16,709 bases of DNA from Nanobdellota archaeon (GCA_018897135.1 JAHILJ010000012.1:1-16709), one strand, 5' to 3'; counted from the first letter of the stretch, positions 1-7,016 are shown. Translations and numbers: made by a program. Notes: generated by a model from the letters alone, not told the origin.

Positions 1-122
1 ACAGGACACGAATCAATAACACAAACTCGCTTTCCTTTTTCATCTCTTCCAATTATTTTTACATAATTCTTACTCTGAAAATCAAAAGAGCCATAATCAA
101 TTGGAATAAACTGAAGTTTCAT
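1..122 (-). CDS. polB: Family B DNA polymerase, N-terminal fragment
   Basis: Forty codons plus two bases are visible on the minus strand, starting at the ATG at 122 and running off the window edge. The peptide begins MKLQFIPIDYGSFDFQ and continues through KIIGRDEKGKRVCVIDSCP. This matches the opening of archaeal replicative family B polymerases: a short beta strand, then the '(I/L)xGRxExGKxVCV' segment of the N-terminal domain. The exonuclease and polymerase motifs lie outside the window, so the identification rests on this segment alone. A TATA-like box 26 bp before the ATG supports this start. The gene diverges from the 124-aa gene at 482, with a MITE-like element between them. Other DNA polymerase B paralogues are possible. 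Confidence 0.7.
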   Translation of the reverse strand, partial: MKLQFIPIDYGSFDFQSKNYVKIIGRDEKGKRVCVIDSCP

Positions 123-142
123 AAAAATTAAAGCATCTTTTG

Positions 143-152
143 TTATTTAAAA
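143..152 (-). promoter_or_regulatory. TATA box of polB
   Basis: Read on the minus strand the sequence is TTTTAAATAA, centred about 26 bp upstream of the polB ATG. This fits a leaderless archaeal promoter. It lies only 5 bp from the 15-bp direct repeat that borders the mobile element. Confidence 0.6.
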
Positions 153-156
153 CTTG

Positions 157-171
157 GGCATGCCAAAAACA
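157..171. repeat. Left 15-bp direct repeat (putative target-site duplication) of element copy 1
   Basis: GGCATGCCAAAAACA occurs here and again, without mismatch, at 433-447. The two copies exactly abut the terminal inverted repeats of the element at 172-432. A perfect 15-bp direct repeat at both borders is what a staggered-cut insertion leaves. Confidence 0.7.
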
Positions 172-432
172 TGTATAGGTTCAAGACATATGTCGCCCCC
201 CATTTTACACTTAAATTTAGTTCACTTTGTTCACAATTAATGAATTTTGCCAGACTTTGTCGAGGCAAAATTTAAAAGAAGATAATTAAGATTTCTTAGA
301 ATTATACATATTAATAATTTTAGCAACGGAAAAATCTGCCAAAGGCGATTTTGGAGTTATATTGATTTGAGCAACTTGTTGCGAACTATTTCGGTTAAGA
401 TTAAACTAGGACATATGTCATGGTCTTACACA
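172..432 (+). mobile_element. MITE-like non-autonomous element, copy 1
   Basis: This 261-bp segment has no credible ORF. Its ends are imperfect inverted repeats: 172-194 against the reverse complement of 410-432 matches at 18 of 23 positions, including a perfect GACATATGTC at each inner edge. The outer tips are TGTATA and TACACA. A perfect 15-bp direct repeat flanks it (157-171 and 433-447). A second copy in the same orientation at 12348-12606 shares most of the interior, roughly 85% by eye over the best-aligned part, including 35 identical bases (326-360 against 12502-12536). Internal hairpins include AATTTTGCC/GGCAAAATT (stem between about 242 and 271) and CCAAA/TTTGG (339-354). A structured RNA or regulatory repeat is an alternative, but the termini and flanking duplication favour transposition. 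Confidence 0.72.
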
Positions 433-447
433 GGCATGCCAAAAACA
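433..447. repeat. Right 15-bp direct repeat of element copy 1
   Basis: This is identical to 157-171. It lies directly before the TATA box (about 452-459) of the gene starting at 482, so the insertion point sat between two divergent promoters. Confidence 0.7.
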
Positions 448-481
448 AAAACTTTAAATACTCTTTAGCAGTGGTTACAGC

Positions 482-856
482 ATGGAAAACTTAGATACCT
501 CAAAAGGAAATGTAAGGGGTTTCGGAAAACAAGAACATCTTATAAATTATTTAACAGATGCAAACATCTCAATCGATCAAGCAACAATTCTCTATACCAT
601 TAAAAGAAATTCAAGAACAAATATGTTGGATGTAGATATTTGTTCAACAGTTTCTAAAGAAAAAGATTATTTAGCAAGACAGAATTATTTGGTTGGAGGA
701 TTTAATAGTTACCATCAAATAAACAACTATATTAAAAAGAAAGACGAAGAATTCCAAAAAAGTTTAAAAGAAAACAGAATTTTAGTTCATGTTTTTTCAA
801 AAAAAACTCAAAGAATACCAGAAGAACTTCAAATTCCTTTCTCATCCTTCAATTAG
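482..856 (+). CDS. Hypothetical protein, 124 aa
   Basis: I do not recognise this protein. It is soluble, with no signal peptide or membrane segment. The middle is basic and hydrophilic (KKKDEEFQKSLKENR) and the C-terminus is short and non-charged. The ATG at 482 is supported by a TATA-like box TTTAAATA about 26 bp upstream, as in neighbouring genes, so it is probably transcribed without a leader. It lies 49 bp downstream of the MITE-like element copy 1. It ends 34 bp before fen1, which has its own TATA box, so co-transcription is not required. It shows no visible similarity to the 122-aa orphan downstream of element copy 2. Confidence 0.6.
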   Translation: MENLDTSKGNVRGFGKQEHLINYLTDANISIDQATILYTIKRNSRTNMLDVDICSTVSKEKDYLARQNYLVGGFNSYHQINNYIKKKDEEFQKSLKENRILVHVFSKKTQRIPEELQIPFSSFN

Positions 857-890
857 TTAAATATAAATATTTCTTATACTTTAAAATAAC

Positions 891-1931
891 ATGGGATTAA
901 ACATAAGAGAAATCATTCCAAGAAAAGAAATTCAAATTTCAGAACTAACAGGAAAAACAGTTTGTGTAGATGCTTTCAACATTCTGTATCAGTTCTTGTC
1001 AACTGTTCGGCAAATGGACGGAACACCTTTAATGGATAATAAAAAAAGGGTCACAAGCCATTTATCAGGGCTTTTTTACAGAAATCTAAACTTACTTGAA
1101 CAAGGAATAAAACTTGTTTATGTTTTTGACGGAGAACCCCCTGCACTAAAACTTAAAACTCATGAAAAAAGACAAGACTTTAGAAATGTTGCAAAAGAAA
1201 AATATAATTCTGCAAAACAAGATGAAGACTTTTCTGGAATGAAAAGATACGGAAGTCAGCTTATTAGGTTAACAGATGAAATGATTGAAGAAAGCAAAGA
1301 ACTTCTGGAGGCAATGGGAATTCCAGTAATTCAAGCCCCAAGCGAAGGCGAAGCAGAAGCAGCTTATCTTGCACAAATAAAACAAGAAGTTTACGCAAGC
1401 ATAAGCCAAGATTATGACAGTTTATTATTTGGAACCCCACGATTAATCCAAAATTTGACATCTTCAAAACGGAAAAAAACTTTTTCAGGTTGGATTGAAA
1501 CAAGTTTAGAACTTATTGAATTAAATGCTGTTTTAAATTTATTAGAAATAAATCTCGACCAATTAATTTGCTTAGGAATTTTAGTTGGAACAGATTATAA
1601 CCCAAAAGGAATTCCAGGAATCGGCCAAAAAAAAGCATTGCAAATTGTACAAAAATACAAACAACCTATTTTGATTTTCGAAAGTGTTGAAGAACAAATG
1701 TTGGGTTTGCCTGAAGAAGACAGATTTGACTGGAAAGAAATCTTCGAACTTTTTCACAACCACAATGTAAAAGATGCTGAATTTGAATTCCAAAAAATCA
1801 ATGAACAAAAAATAAAAGAAATTTTAATCACAGAACATGATTTCTCAGAATCACGAGTTGAAAAACAACTTGAACGTTTAAGAAAAATTGAAGAAAAAGG
1901 AAAACAAAAAGGGTTAGGGGAGTGGTTTTAA
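891..1931 (+). CDS. fen: Flap endonuclease 1
   Basis: This is a structure-specific 5' flap endonuclease that removes flaps during Okazaki fragment maturation and long-patch repair. At 346 aa it is a normal length for archaeal FEN1. The N domain starts MGLNIREIIP, and the metal ligands are in place: D27 (VCVDAFN), D80 (VFDGEPP), E152 and E154 (SEGEAEAAY), D174 and D176 (QDYDSL) and D235 (GTDYN). A helix-hairpin-helix follows (GIPGIGQKKAL, 240-250). The last eight residues, QKGLGEWF, form a PIP box for binding the PCNA clamp. A TATA-like ATATAAATAT lies about 26 bp before the ATG at 891, so the mRNA is probably leaderless. Its neighbour polB points to a replication cluster. It converges on the membrane-protein gene with a 7-bp gap. 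Confidence 0.96.
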   Translation: MGLNIREIIPRKEIQISELTGKTVCVDAFNILYQFLSTVRQMDGTPLMDNKKRVTSHLSGLFYRNLNLLEQGIKLVYVFDGEPPALKLKTHEKRQDFRNVAKEKYNSAKQDEDFSGMKRYGSQLIRLTDEMIEESKELLEAMGIPVIQAPSEGEAEAAYLAQIKQEVYASISQDYDSLLFGTPRLIQNLTSSKRKKTFSGWIETSLELIELNAVLNLLEINLDQLICLGILVGTDYNPKGIPGIGQKKALQIVQKYKQPILIFESVEEQMLGLPEEDRFDWKEIFELFHNHNVKDAEFEFQKINEQKIKEILITEHDFSESRVEKQLERLRKIEEKGKQKGLGEWF

Positions 1932-1938
1932 AATAATT

Positions 1939-2685
1939 TTAATTTTCAAATCTTCTTCTAGCAGCTCTATCTCCATAAATACGTGCATATTTTTCTACAG
2001 CTGCCCGAGAAACAAATCTTCCTCTTGTGTTTTTATTTCCTCCCCTCCTCATTCCAGCAGAATAATTATAATTACTTGTCCTTCGTCTTCTATTTATCTC
2101 TTCTGAAACTTGAGAAGGTCTTTTATTCCTTCCACTTTTATCCCTATCTTTCCTTCTAAAAATTCCAAAAATTTTCCAAAATTTAAATCCAAGAAAAATT
2201 AAAACAACCCCAATCCATATTGCAGTGCCCTTAGCATATACTAATTCTGTAAATCCAAGAACAACAAAAAGAATTCCAAAACCAATTAAAAAATATTTGA
2301 ATTTCTTTTCCTTAATAGCATAAAGCATTCCTAATCCAACAACAATGCCAAAAAAAGCCATAAGAAAATCTTCTGACAACCCAAAACCATAAAAAAAACT
2401 TGTAATATCAAAATTTACCCTTGTCAATCCGTATGTTAATCCAATTGAAAGTGCCAACGCAGGAACCCAAGCAGCTCCAGAAGGATTTCCATATTTATCT
2501 TTTGAAAATTTAGAAAAAGCTTTAATTAAAAAGAATAAAAACAGAATAAATGCAACTCCTAAAAAAACATCATTTGGATTTAGACCTGCAAAAAGATTTC
2601 TAAATGAAAAACCTCCATAAAGCCCATACGCACTTACAAAATTAATTGGAGCCAAACCCAACAAAGCCAACAAACTCTTTTTCAT
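1939..2685 (-). CDS. Polytopic membrane protein with basic C-terminal tail
   Basis: The function is unknown. The 248-aa protein starts with a hydrophobic stretch (1-20) that could be a signal anchor. Further hydrophobic segments lie near 38-58, 71-87, 104-123, 128-149 and 153-173. The last 70 residues are hydrophilic and strongly basic (RRKDRDKSGRNKR, RRRR, then AARRRFEN), so a cytoplasmic tail contacting nucleic acid or acidic partners is plausible by the positive-inside rule. A TATA-like box (TTTATAAG, about 2707-2715) sits about 26 bp upstream of the ATG. The gene is transcribed alone: it converges on fen and diverges from trm5. I see no enzymatic motif. Confidence 0.8.
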   Translation of the reverse strand: MKKSLLALLGLAPINFVSAYGLYGGFSFRNLFAGLNPNDVFLGVAFILFLFFLIKAFSKFSKDKYGNPSGAAWVPALALSIGLTYGLTRVNFDITSFFYGFGLSEDFLMAFFGIVVGLGMLYAIKEKKFKYFLIGFGILFVVLGFTELVYAKGTAIWIGVVLIFLGFKFWKIFGIFRRKDRDKSGRNKRPSQVSEEINRRRRTSNYNYSAGMRRGGNKNTRGRFVSRAAVEKYARIYGDRAARRRFEN

Positions 2686-2779
2686 TTCTAAATTAAGATT
2701 GCATTTCTTATAAAGCTTTTTATAGATAAATTCTCTATGCTTTGAAAACTGCCTACAAAACCACTAATCACAAACTAAA

Positions 2780-2907
2780 TTTACCGCTCGTAAACTCGCG
2801 AGATTTTTAAAATTATTAATATTAAAACTTATTAAGATATTATTAGTTTTATTAATTTTCGCGACTGTTAAGGAGCGAACTAAATATAAGCGAACAAAGT
2901 GAGCGAG
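2780..2907. repeat. Inverted-repeat and GCGA-motif region between divergent genes
   Basis: The 260-bp gap between the membrane protein and trm5 holds a hairpin TTTAC/GTAAA (2780-2794). Two TCGCGA palindromes (2796-2801 and 2859-2864) bracket about 57 bp of nearly pure AT that is itself an imperfect inverted repeat. A cluster of GAGCGAAC, AAGCGAAC and GAGCGAG follows (2873-2907). The motif at 2890-2903 matches, at 12 of 14 positions, the reverse complement of 221-234 inside element copy 1. The role is unknown; the trm5 promoter lies just downstream. Confidence 0.5.
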
Positions 2908-2945
2908 ATAAAAACCTTTAATTACTCTTTTCTTTTTGTTGAATT

Positions 2946-3767
2946 ATGAAACAAAGAGGATACGAGGTTCTAGGAAATCTCGCAATTGTAAATTTTCCAA
3001 AAAATGCAAAGCAAAAAGAAAAGAAAAAATTTGCAAATAAAATTCTAAAAGAGCACAAACAAACAAAAACAATTTTAGAAAAAATCGGAAAGTTTTCTGG
3101 AAAATTGAGAAAAATGCAAACAAAATATTTAGCAGGTGAAAAAACAAAAGAAGTTCTTTACAAAGAAAACAGGTGCAATTTCAGATTCAATATAGACAAA
3201 ACATATTTTTCTGCAAAACTCAGCAATGAAAGAAAAGAAATTTCAGACCAAATAAAAAGAGGAGAAAAAGTTCTTGTAATGTTTGCAGGAGTCGGCCCTT
3301 TTTCAATTGTAATTGCAAAAAATTCAAAAGCATCAAAAGTTTTTTCAAATGAAATAAATAGAGAAGCGAACAAATACGAAAAACTTAATATTGAATTAAA
3401 TAAATTAAAAAATAAAGTTGAACAAATTCCAGGTGACATTAAAAAAGTTGCAGAAAAACTCACACAAAATATCGAAAAGGGAAGATTATGCGAAGGAAAC
3501 CGTAGGTGTCCTCGCTTCGATGTAATTGTAATGCCTCGCCCACAATTAAAAGATAGTTTTTTAGAACAAGCATTTAAATTAAGCAAAAAAGGAACACGAA
3601 TTTTTTATTATGATTTTTGCAAAGAAGATGAAATAAACTTAATCTTAAACAAAATAAACTTAGAAGCTAAAAAATTCAAAAAGAAAATAAAAATTTTAAG
3701 AACAAAAAAAGCAGGAGAAATCGCACCTTACAAAATTAGATTAAGAGTTGATTTTAAGGTGGTTTAA
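2946..3767 (+). CDS. trm5: tRNA (guanine-37-N1)-methyltransferase, Trm5 family
   Basis: This SAM-dependent enzyme methylates G37 next to the anticodon and protects the reading frame. The N-terminal part is the Trm5 D2 domain: YEVLGNLAIVNFP, later KLRKMQTKYLAGEKTKEVLYKEN. The linker FRFNIDKTYFSAKLSNER (79-96) is diagnostic. The Rossmann SAM motif VMFAGVGPFSI spans 111-121, with NEIN at 135-138 and GD at 163-164. The usual MNLP catalytic loop is replaced by MPRP (196-199). At 273 aa it lacks the extra N-terminal D1 domain of long archaeal Trm5. About ten residues near 180-190 (RLCEGNRRCPR) look inserted and use codons such as CGT and CGC that are rare elsewhere in the gene. A TATA-like TTTAATTA lies about 26 bp before the ATG. 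Confidence 0.87.
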   Translation: MKQRGYEVLGNLAIVNFPKNAKQKEKKKFANKILKEHKQTKTILEKIGKFSGKLRKMQTKYLAGEKTKEVLYKENRCNFRFNIDKTYFSAKLSNERKEISDQIKRGEKVLVMFAGVGPFSIVIAKNSKASKVFSNEINREANKYEKLNIELNKLKNKVEQIPGDIKKVAEKLTQNIEKGRLCEGNRRCPRFDVIVMPRPQLKDSFLEQAFKLSKKGTRIFYYDFCKEDEINLILNKINLEAKKFKKKIKILRTKKAGEIAPYKIRLRVDFKVV

Positions 3768-3929
3768 ATAACTTTCATTCAAACCAAAATTTTCAAGAGA
3801 GGTTGTTCTTATTTCTGAACCATCTTTTAATTTTTCAATCAAAGTATTCTCTTCCTGAATTGGTTTTCCCAAAAGTAAGTTTTCATAATCTGGATCCTGA
3901 GGAATTGGTTCTGCAGAGTAGTGTGTCAT
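3741..3929 (-). CDS. Small hypothetical protein, 62 aa
   Basis: This is a short acidic-to-neutral soluble protein starting MTHYSAEPIPQDPDYENLL; I do not recognise the family. Its ATG at 3929 has its own TATA-like box (TTTTTAAAG, about 3951-3960) 26 bp upstream, which supports a real gene. It follows the HerA-type ATPase on the same strand with a 39-bp gap and could also be read through from it. Its 3' end overlaps the trm5 3' end by 27 bp in convergent orientation, a compact arrangement typical of small archaeal genomes. Confidence 0.5.
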   Translation of the reverse strand: MTHYSAEPIPQDPDYENLLLGKPIQEENTLIEKLKDGSEIRTTSLENFGLNESYLNHLKINS

Positions 3930-3968
3930 ATAATTCTCAAATTTCCTGACTTTAAAAACATTATTGTT

Positions 3969-5279
3969 CTAAAGTTCCTTATTTGCTTTTATTGCTGTTG
4001 GAGCTTCACCACCATGCCAGGTAAATCTCGGCCGAATTCGAATAGGATAAATTCGTTCTGAATTATCATCAAGAACAATCGCAGAACCTTTCAAACCAGG
4101 AAGATCATCCATGTATTTTTTAATGCTGTTAAAAAGATAACTTTGCATAATATAATTCAAGGCCTCAAGGTCTGGTTGAGAAGTAACTCTGTGCGAAATA
4201 ACTAAATCAGATTGAGTCATAACATCTCGATGAATTTGACCTGGTTGTTGAGTTGCCAAAACCAAACTTAAACCAGGTTGCCGACCTTCTCGCAAGATTT
4301 GAATCAAAGCGTCGGTTGCAATTGTCTTTCTATCCAAAGGCAAAAATTCATGGGCTTCGTCTATAAATATCCAAACAAGAGGATCATCTTTTTTCTCTGC
4401 TCCTGAAAAATATTCAAGACCTTTTGAAACAGATTTAATTTCTTCTTTTTTACGAGATTCCATTCTTTGATTAAATATTTTTTTTGAAATCAAACTAATC
4501 ACAAGCGCCCGAACATTAAAAGCTCCAACAGAATTGTAAACACTTAAATCTAAAACAGATGTTGTTCCAGCAGTAATTAAATCTTTTACTTGAGTTGGCT
4601 TCTGAGTTCCATCTGCAAAAACACCCCAAGTTCCAGCAGCTTCAAATAAACCAACAGCAGCATTTTTAATTTCCTTAGAAGTTTTCTCGTCTTTTTCCAA
4701 ATTAGAAATAATATTCAAAATATTGTAATTACCTTCTCTTTTCAACTTAGCCAAATTTCTTTCAATTAAAACAGAAATCGGGTCGGTCATATTCAAACCA
4801 AAAGTTAAAACCCAATCTTCTGAATTAAGTTCTGTAACATCTAAAGCAAATTTCTCATCAATAGGAATTCCTTTTTCTAAATATTTTCCATATTGGCCAA
4901 AAGGAACAAAAGTTTTAACAGGAAGATTTTTCGGCTCAAGTTTCCAATCTTTCAAAAGTTCCTTATCTTTTTCATTTTGATATTTCATTGTCCAATAAAT
5001 TCCCATTGTATCAAAAATAAGAGAAGCAATGTTCTGGCTTGTTTCTTTTGGCAAATTAGAAAGCTCTTCTGCAATAACACCCAAAGTATATGATTTCCCA
5101 GAACCTCTTTTTCCTGCAACAAGAATAACATGACTTCGTGCAATATCCATAAAAATCTTATTACTTAAAGAAGTATATTGACCCATCTTCACATAACCTT
5201 TTCCAAGAAGCACCAAACCCCGATTTCCAAAAGACTTTTTATCTTGCTCATTTCTTCCAACAATAATATCATATGACAT
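3969..5279 (-). CDS. HerA/FtsK-superfamily hexameric ATPase (DUF87)
   Basis: This is a RecA-fold motor ATPase of the HerA group, which pumps or translocates DNA and in archaea works in double-strand break end resection. Visible motifs are Walker A GKRGSGKS (56-63), Walker B VWIFIDEAHE (302-311, with D307 and E308), the motif LREGRQPGLS (329-338, a candidate arginine finger) and the sensor-like ATQQP (342-346). The N-terminal beta-barrel region is only about 45 residues and the protein is 436 aa, somewhat short for HerA. No nurA or mre11-rad50 gene adjoins it, so the exact paralogue is uncertain. A TATA-like TTTAATAA (about 5302-5309) lies 26 bp before the ATG. It diverges from the RPA-like gene across a 100-bp promoter region. 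Confidence 0.85.
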   Translation of the reverse strand: MSYDIIVGRNEQDKKSFGNRGLVLLGKGYVKMGQYTSLSNKIFMDIARSHVILVAGKRGSGKSYTLGVIAEELSNLPKETSQNIASLIFDTMGIYWTMKYQNEKDKELLKDWKLEPKNLPVKTFVPFGQYGKYLEKGIPIDEKFALDVTELNSEDWVLTFGLNMTDPISVLIERNLAKLKREGNYNILNIISNLEKDEKTSKEIKNAAVGLFEAAGTWGVFADGTQKPTQVKDLITAGTTSVLDLSVYNSVGAFNVRALVISLISKKIFNQRMESRKKEEIKSVSKGLEYFSGAEKKDDPLVWIFIDEAHEFLPLDRKTIATDALIQILREGRQPGLSLVLATQQPGQIHRDVMTQSDLVISHRVTSQPDLEALNYIMQSYLFNSIKKYMDDLPGLKGSAIVLDDNSERIYPIRIRPRFTWHGGEAPTAIKANKEL

Positions 5280-5379
5280 AAAACATCATATCAAAAAGAA
5301 TTATTAAATGTTGTTGTTAAAATGAAAAATCATAATAAATCTCATAAAAACTTATAAAGCCAATTCTATTTTCTCAATA

Positions 5380-6006
5380 ATGCCAGAAGACAAGTTCAAG
5401 CGACACACTGCATTTAAATTAAGAATAGGTGACATCTTAATAGCAAAACCTATTTTCAATGAAGACAAGTTTTTATTTCTAGAACTTGGAAGTAAACAGA
5501 TTTCAAGGGTAAATTTAATTGCAAATGTAATTGAAAAATATGACAGCCAAGGAGAAAAACAATATTCTTTTATCACAGTTGATGACGGCTCAGGCCAAAT
5601 AAAACTAAAATCATTTGGAGACGAAATTGAAAAATTAAAAGAACTTTCTCAAGGTCAAACCATTTTAATAATAGGAGTTATGAGAAATTGGAATAATGAA
5701 ACATATATTTCTCCTGAAATTATAAGACAATTAGAACCAAAATATCTTCTTGTGCGAAAACTTGAAATAGAAAAAGAAAGAAACAAGAACTCCGAACCTC
5801 TTCCAAAACAAGAAATAATTGCTGTAAAAGACAGAATTTTAGGAACAATAAAAAATTCAGAAGAAAACGGCGGAATCGAACTTGACAAAATAATAATGGA
5901 TTTGCGTGACATTTCACCTGAAATAATAAACCAAGAAATCCAAAAGTTCATTGAAGAAGGAATTGTATTTGAACCTCGACCTGGAAAAGTTAGGTATTTA
6001 GGATAA
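5380..6006 (+). CDS. RPA32-like single-stranded DNA-binding protein (OB fold plus winged helix)
   Basis: This likely binds ssDNA during replication and repair. Residues about 15-120 form a single OB fold (SRVNLIANVIEKYDSQGEKQYSFITVDDGSGQIKLKSFG is the characteristic strand 1-3 pattern, here given only as its position 41-80). Residues about 140-205 look like a winged helix ending in a conserved-looking PGKVRYLG. OB plus C-terminal winged helix is the architecture of eukaryotic RPA32 and archaeal RPA small subunits. No RPA large-subunit gene is adjacent. A TATA-like CTTATAAAG is centred 26 bp upstream of the ATG at 5380. A hairpin with a T-run follows the gene. Confidence 0.78.
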   Translation: MPEDKFKRHTAFKLRIGDILIAKPIFNEDKFLFLELGSKQISRVNLIANVIEKYDSQGEKQYSFITVDDGSGQIKLKSFGDEIEKLKELSQGQTILIIGVMRNWNNETYISPEIIRQLEPKYLLVRKLEIEKERNKNSEPLPKQEIIAVKDRILGTIKNSEENGGIELDKIIMDLRDISPEIINQEIQKFIEEGIVFEPRPGKVRYLG

Positions 6007-6029
6007 TTATTTATTGGAATAATCTATCT

Positions 6030-7016
6030 TTAATTCAAAAGATTTGAAATCTTTTCTTTTTTAACATTGCCCTTTGCAAGACGTGAATAATTTCGCGAAA
6101 ACATATCCTCGCAACTACCAACATAACCATCATGACTTATTAATACTGATGTTGGAAACCTAATTCTTGATTGTTCAACAAGGACCGTGCCTCCATTCTT
6201 TTGTTTATGTGCTGAATATCTTCTGTTATGTGATATATATTGATTATTTAAAATAATCTTATTCTTTTTTAATAAATTGACAACTGTTTTATGTATTTCT
6301 GAATCAATAGCAAGTATTAAGTGAAAATCCTTTTTTAAATTTAATAAATCCTTAGTTGGTTCACATATTTTTTTATAAATATCTGCTATTTGCTTGTCTG
6401 TTAATTCTAATTTCTCACTAGCATTTAAGCTTGACGTATATGGTGAAATATAAACACTTCTTATTCCTATTTCTTGAATTGGCTCAATAGCCTCTTTGAT
6501 GACCTCTTTATTATTAGCCATTAAAGTATAGAGAATTTGAGTTTTATTCAATAAATTAGGTGCATTTTTTTTAAGAAGAACTATATTTTCAATTGTTTTT
6601 TTGTAATTGCCATCCCCCCTTATTTCGTCATGAATATTTTTAGTACCATCAATACTTATATTAATATAATCTGGATTTATTTCAGATAAATCTTCAATTA
6701 TTTTTTCCGTTAAATAAGTTGCATTTGTAGTCAATCCAAATTTTAAATCAATCACCTCTTGTCGTTTTTGATTTAAGTGTGCCATTATTGATTTTGTTTT
6801 CTCCCAAGACAATAATGGTTCTTTACCAACATTTGAAAAAGACCTAGCACCTATACTTATGAACTGATCAAAAAGAGTATTCCATTCTTGAACCTTCAAT
6901 TCGTCACGAGTATTTTTATATCCAACATAACAATGCTTACATTTAAGATTACATTGATTATTAACAAAATAGACAACTTCTGAAGTTGAAAAAGCAGAAC
7001 CACTCTTAGTCATCAT
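6030..7016 (-). CDS. Radical SAM enzyme with truncated SPASM-like C-terminus
   Basis: This 328-aa iron-sulfur enzyme would cleave SAM to a 5'-deoxyadenosyl radical. The cluster motif CNLKCKHC gives C22, C26 and C29. The following strand carries GKEPLLS (64-70) in place of the usual GGEPLL, and ISIDGT lies near 120. The tail GYVGSCEDMFSRNYSRLAKG with GNV resembles the start of a SPASM/Twitch domain, but only one cysteine (C302) is present, so a full auxiliary cluster is unlikely. Relatives with this layout modify peptides or act in cofactor synthesis; the substrate here is unknown. The start overlaps the upstream gene by 11 bp (two consecutive ATG codons at 7016 and 7013), so the pair is translationally coupled. 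Confidence 0.85.
   Translation of the reverse strand: MMTKSGSAFSTSEVVYFVNNQCNLKCKHCYVGYKNTRDELKVQEWNTLFDQFISIGARSFSNVGKEPLLSWEKTKSIMAHLNQKRQEVIDLKFGLTTNATYLTEKIIEDLSEINPDYINISIDGTKNIHDEIRGDGNYKKTIENIVLLKKNAPNLLNKTQILYTLMANNKEVIKEAIEPIQEIGIRSVYISPYTSSLNASEKLELTDKQIADIYKKICEPTKDLLNLKKDFHLILAIDSEIHKTVVNLLKKNKIILNNQYISHNRRYSAHKQKNGGTVLVEQSRIRFPTSVLISHDGYVGSCEDMFSRNYSRLAKGNVKKEKISNLLN
6037..6062 (+). terminator. Hairpin with T-run after the RPA-like gene
   Basis: AAAAGATT and AATCTTTT form a perfect 8-bp stem with a TGA loop (6037-6055). On the plus strand C and six T follow. It lies 30 bp past the stop codon at 6006 and inside the last codons of the convergent radical SAM gene. Confidence 0.5.

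Noticed and set aside
3158..3586. A 142-codon antisense open frame within trm5.
   Set aside because: It is the complement of a conserved Trm5 coding region, has low-complexity Phe/Ser/Leu-rich content typical of antisense AT-rich frames, and has no promoter of its own.
5655..5951. Antisense open frames opposite the RPA-like gene.
   Set aside because: They overlap the OB-fold and winged-helix coding region, lack promoters and have antisense-like composition.
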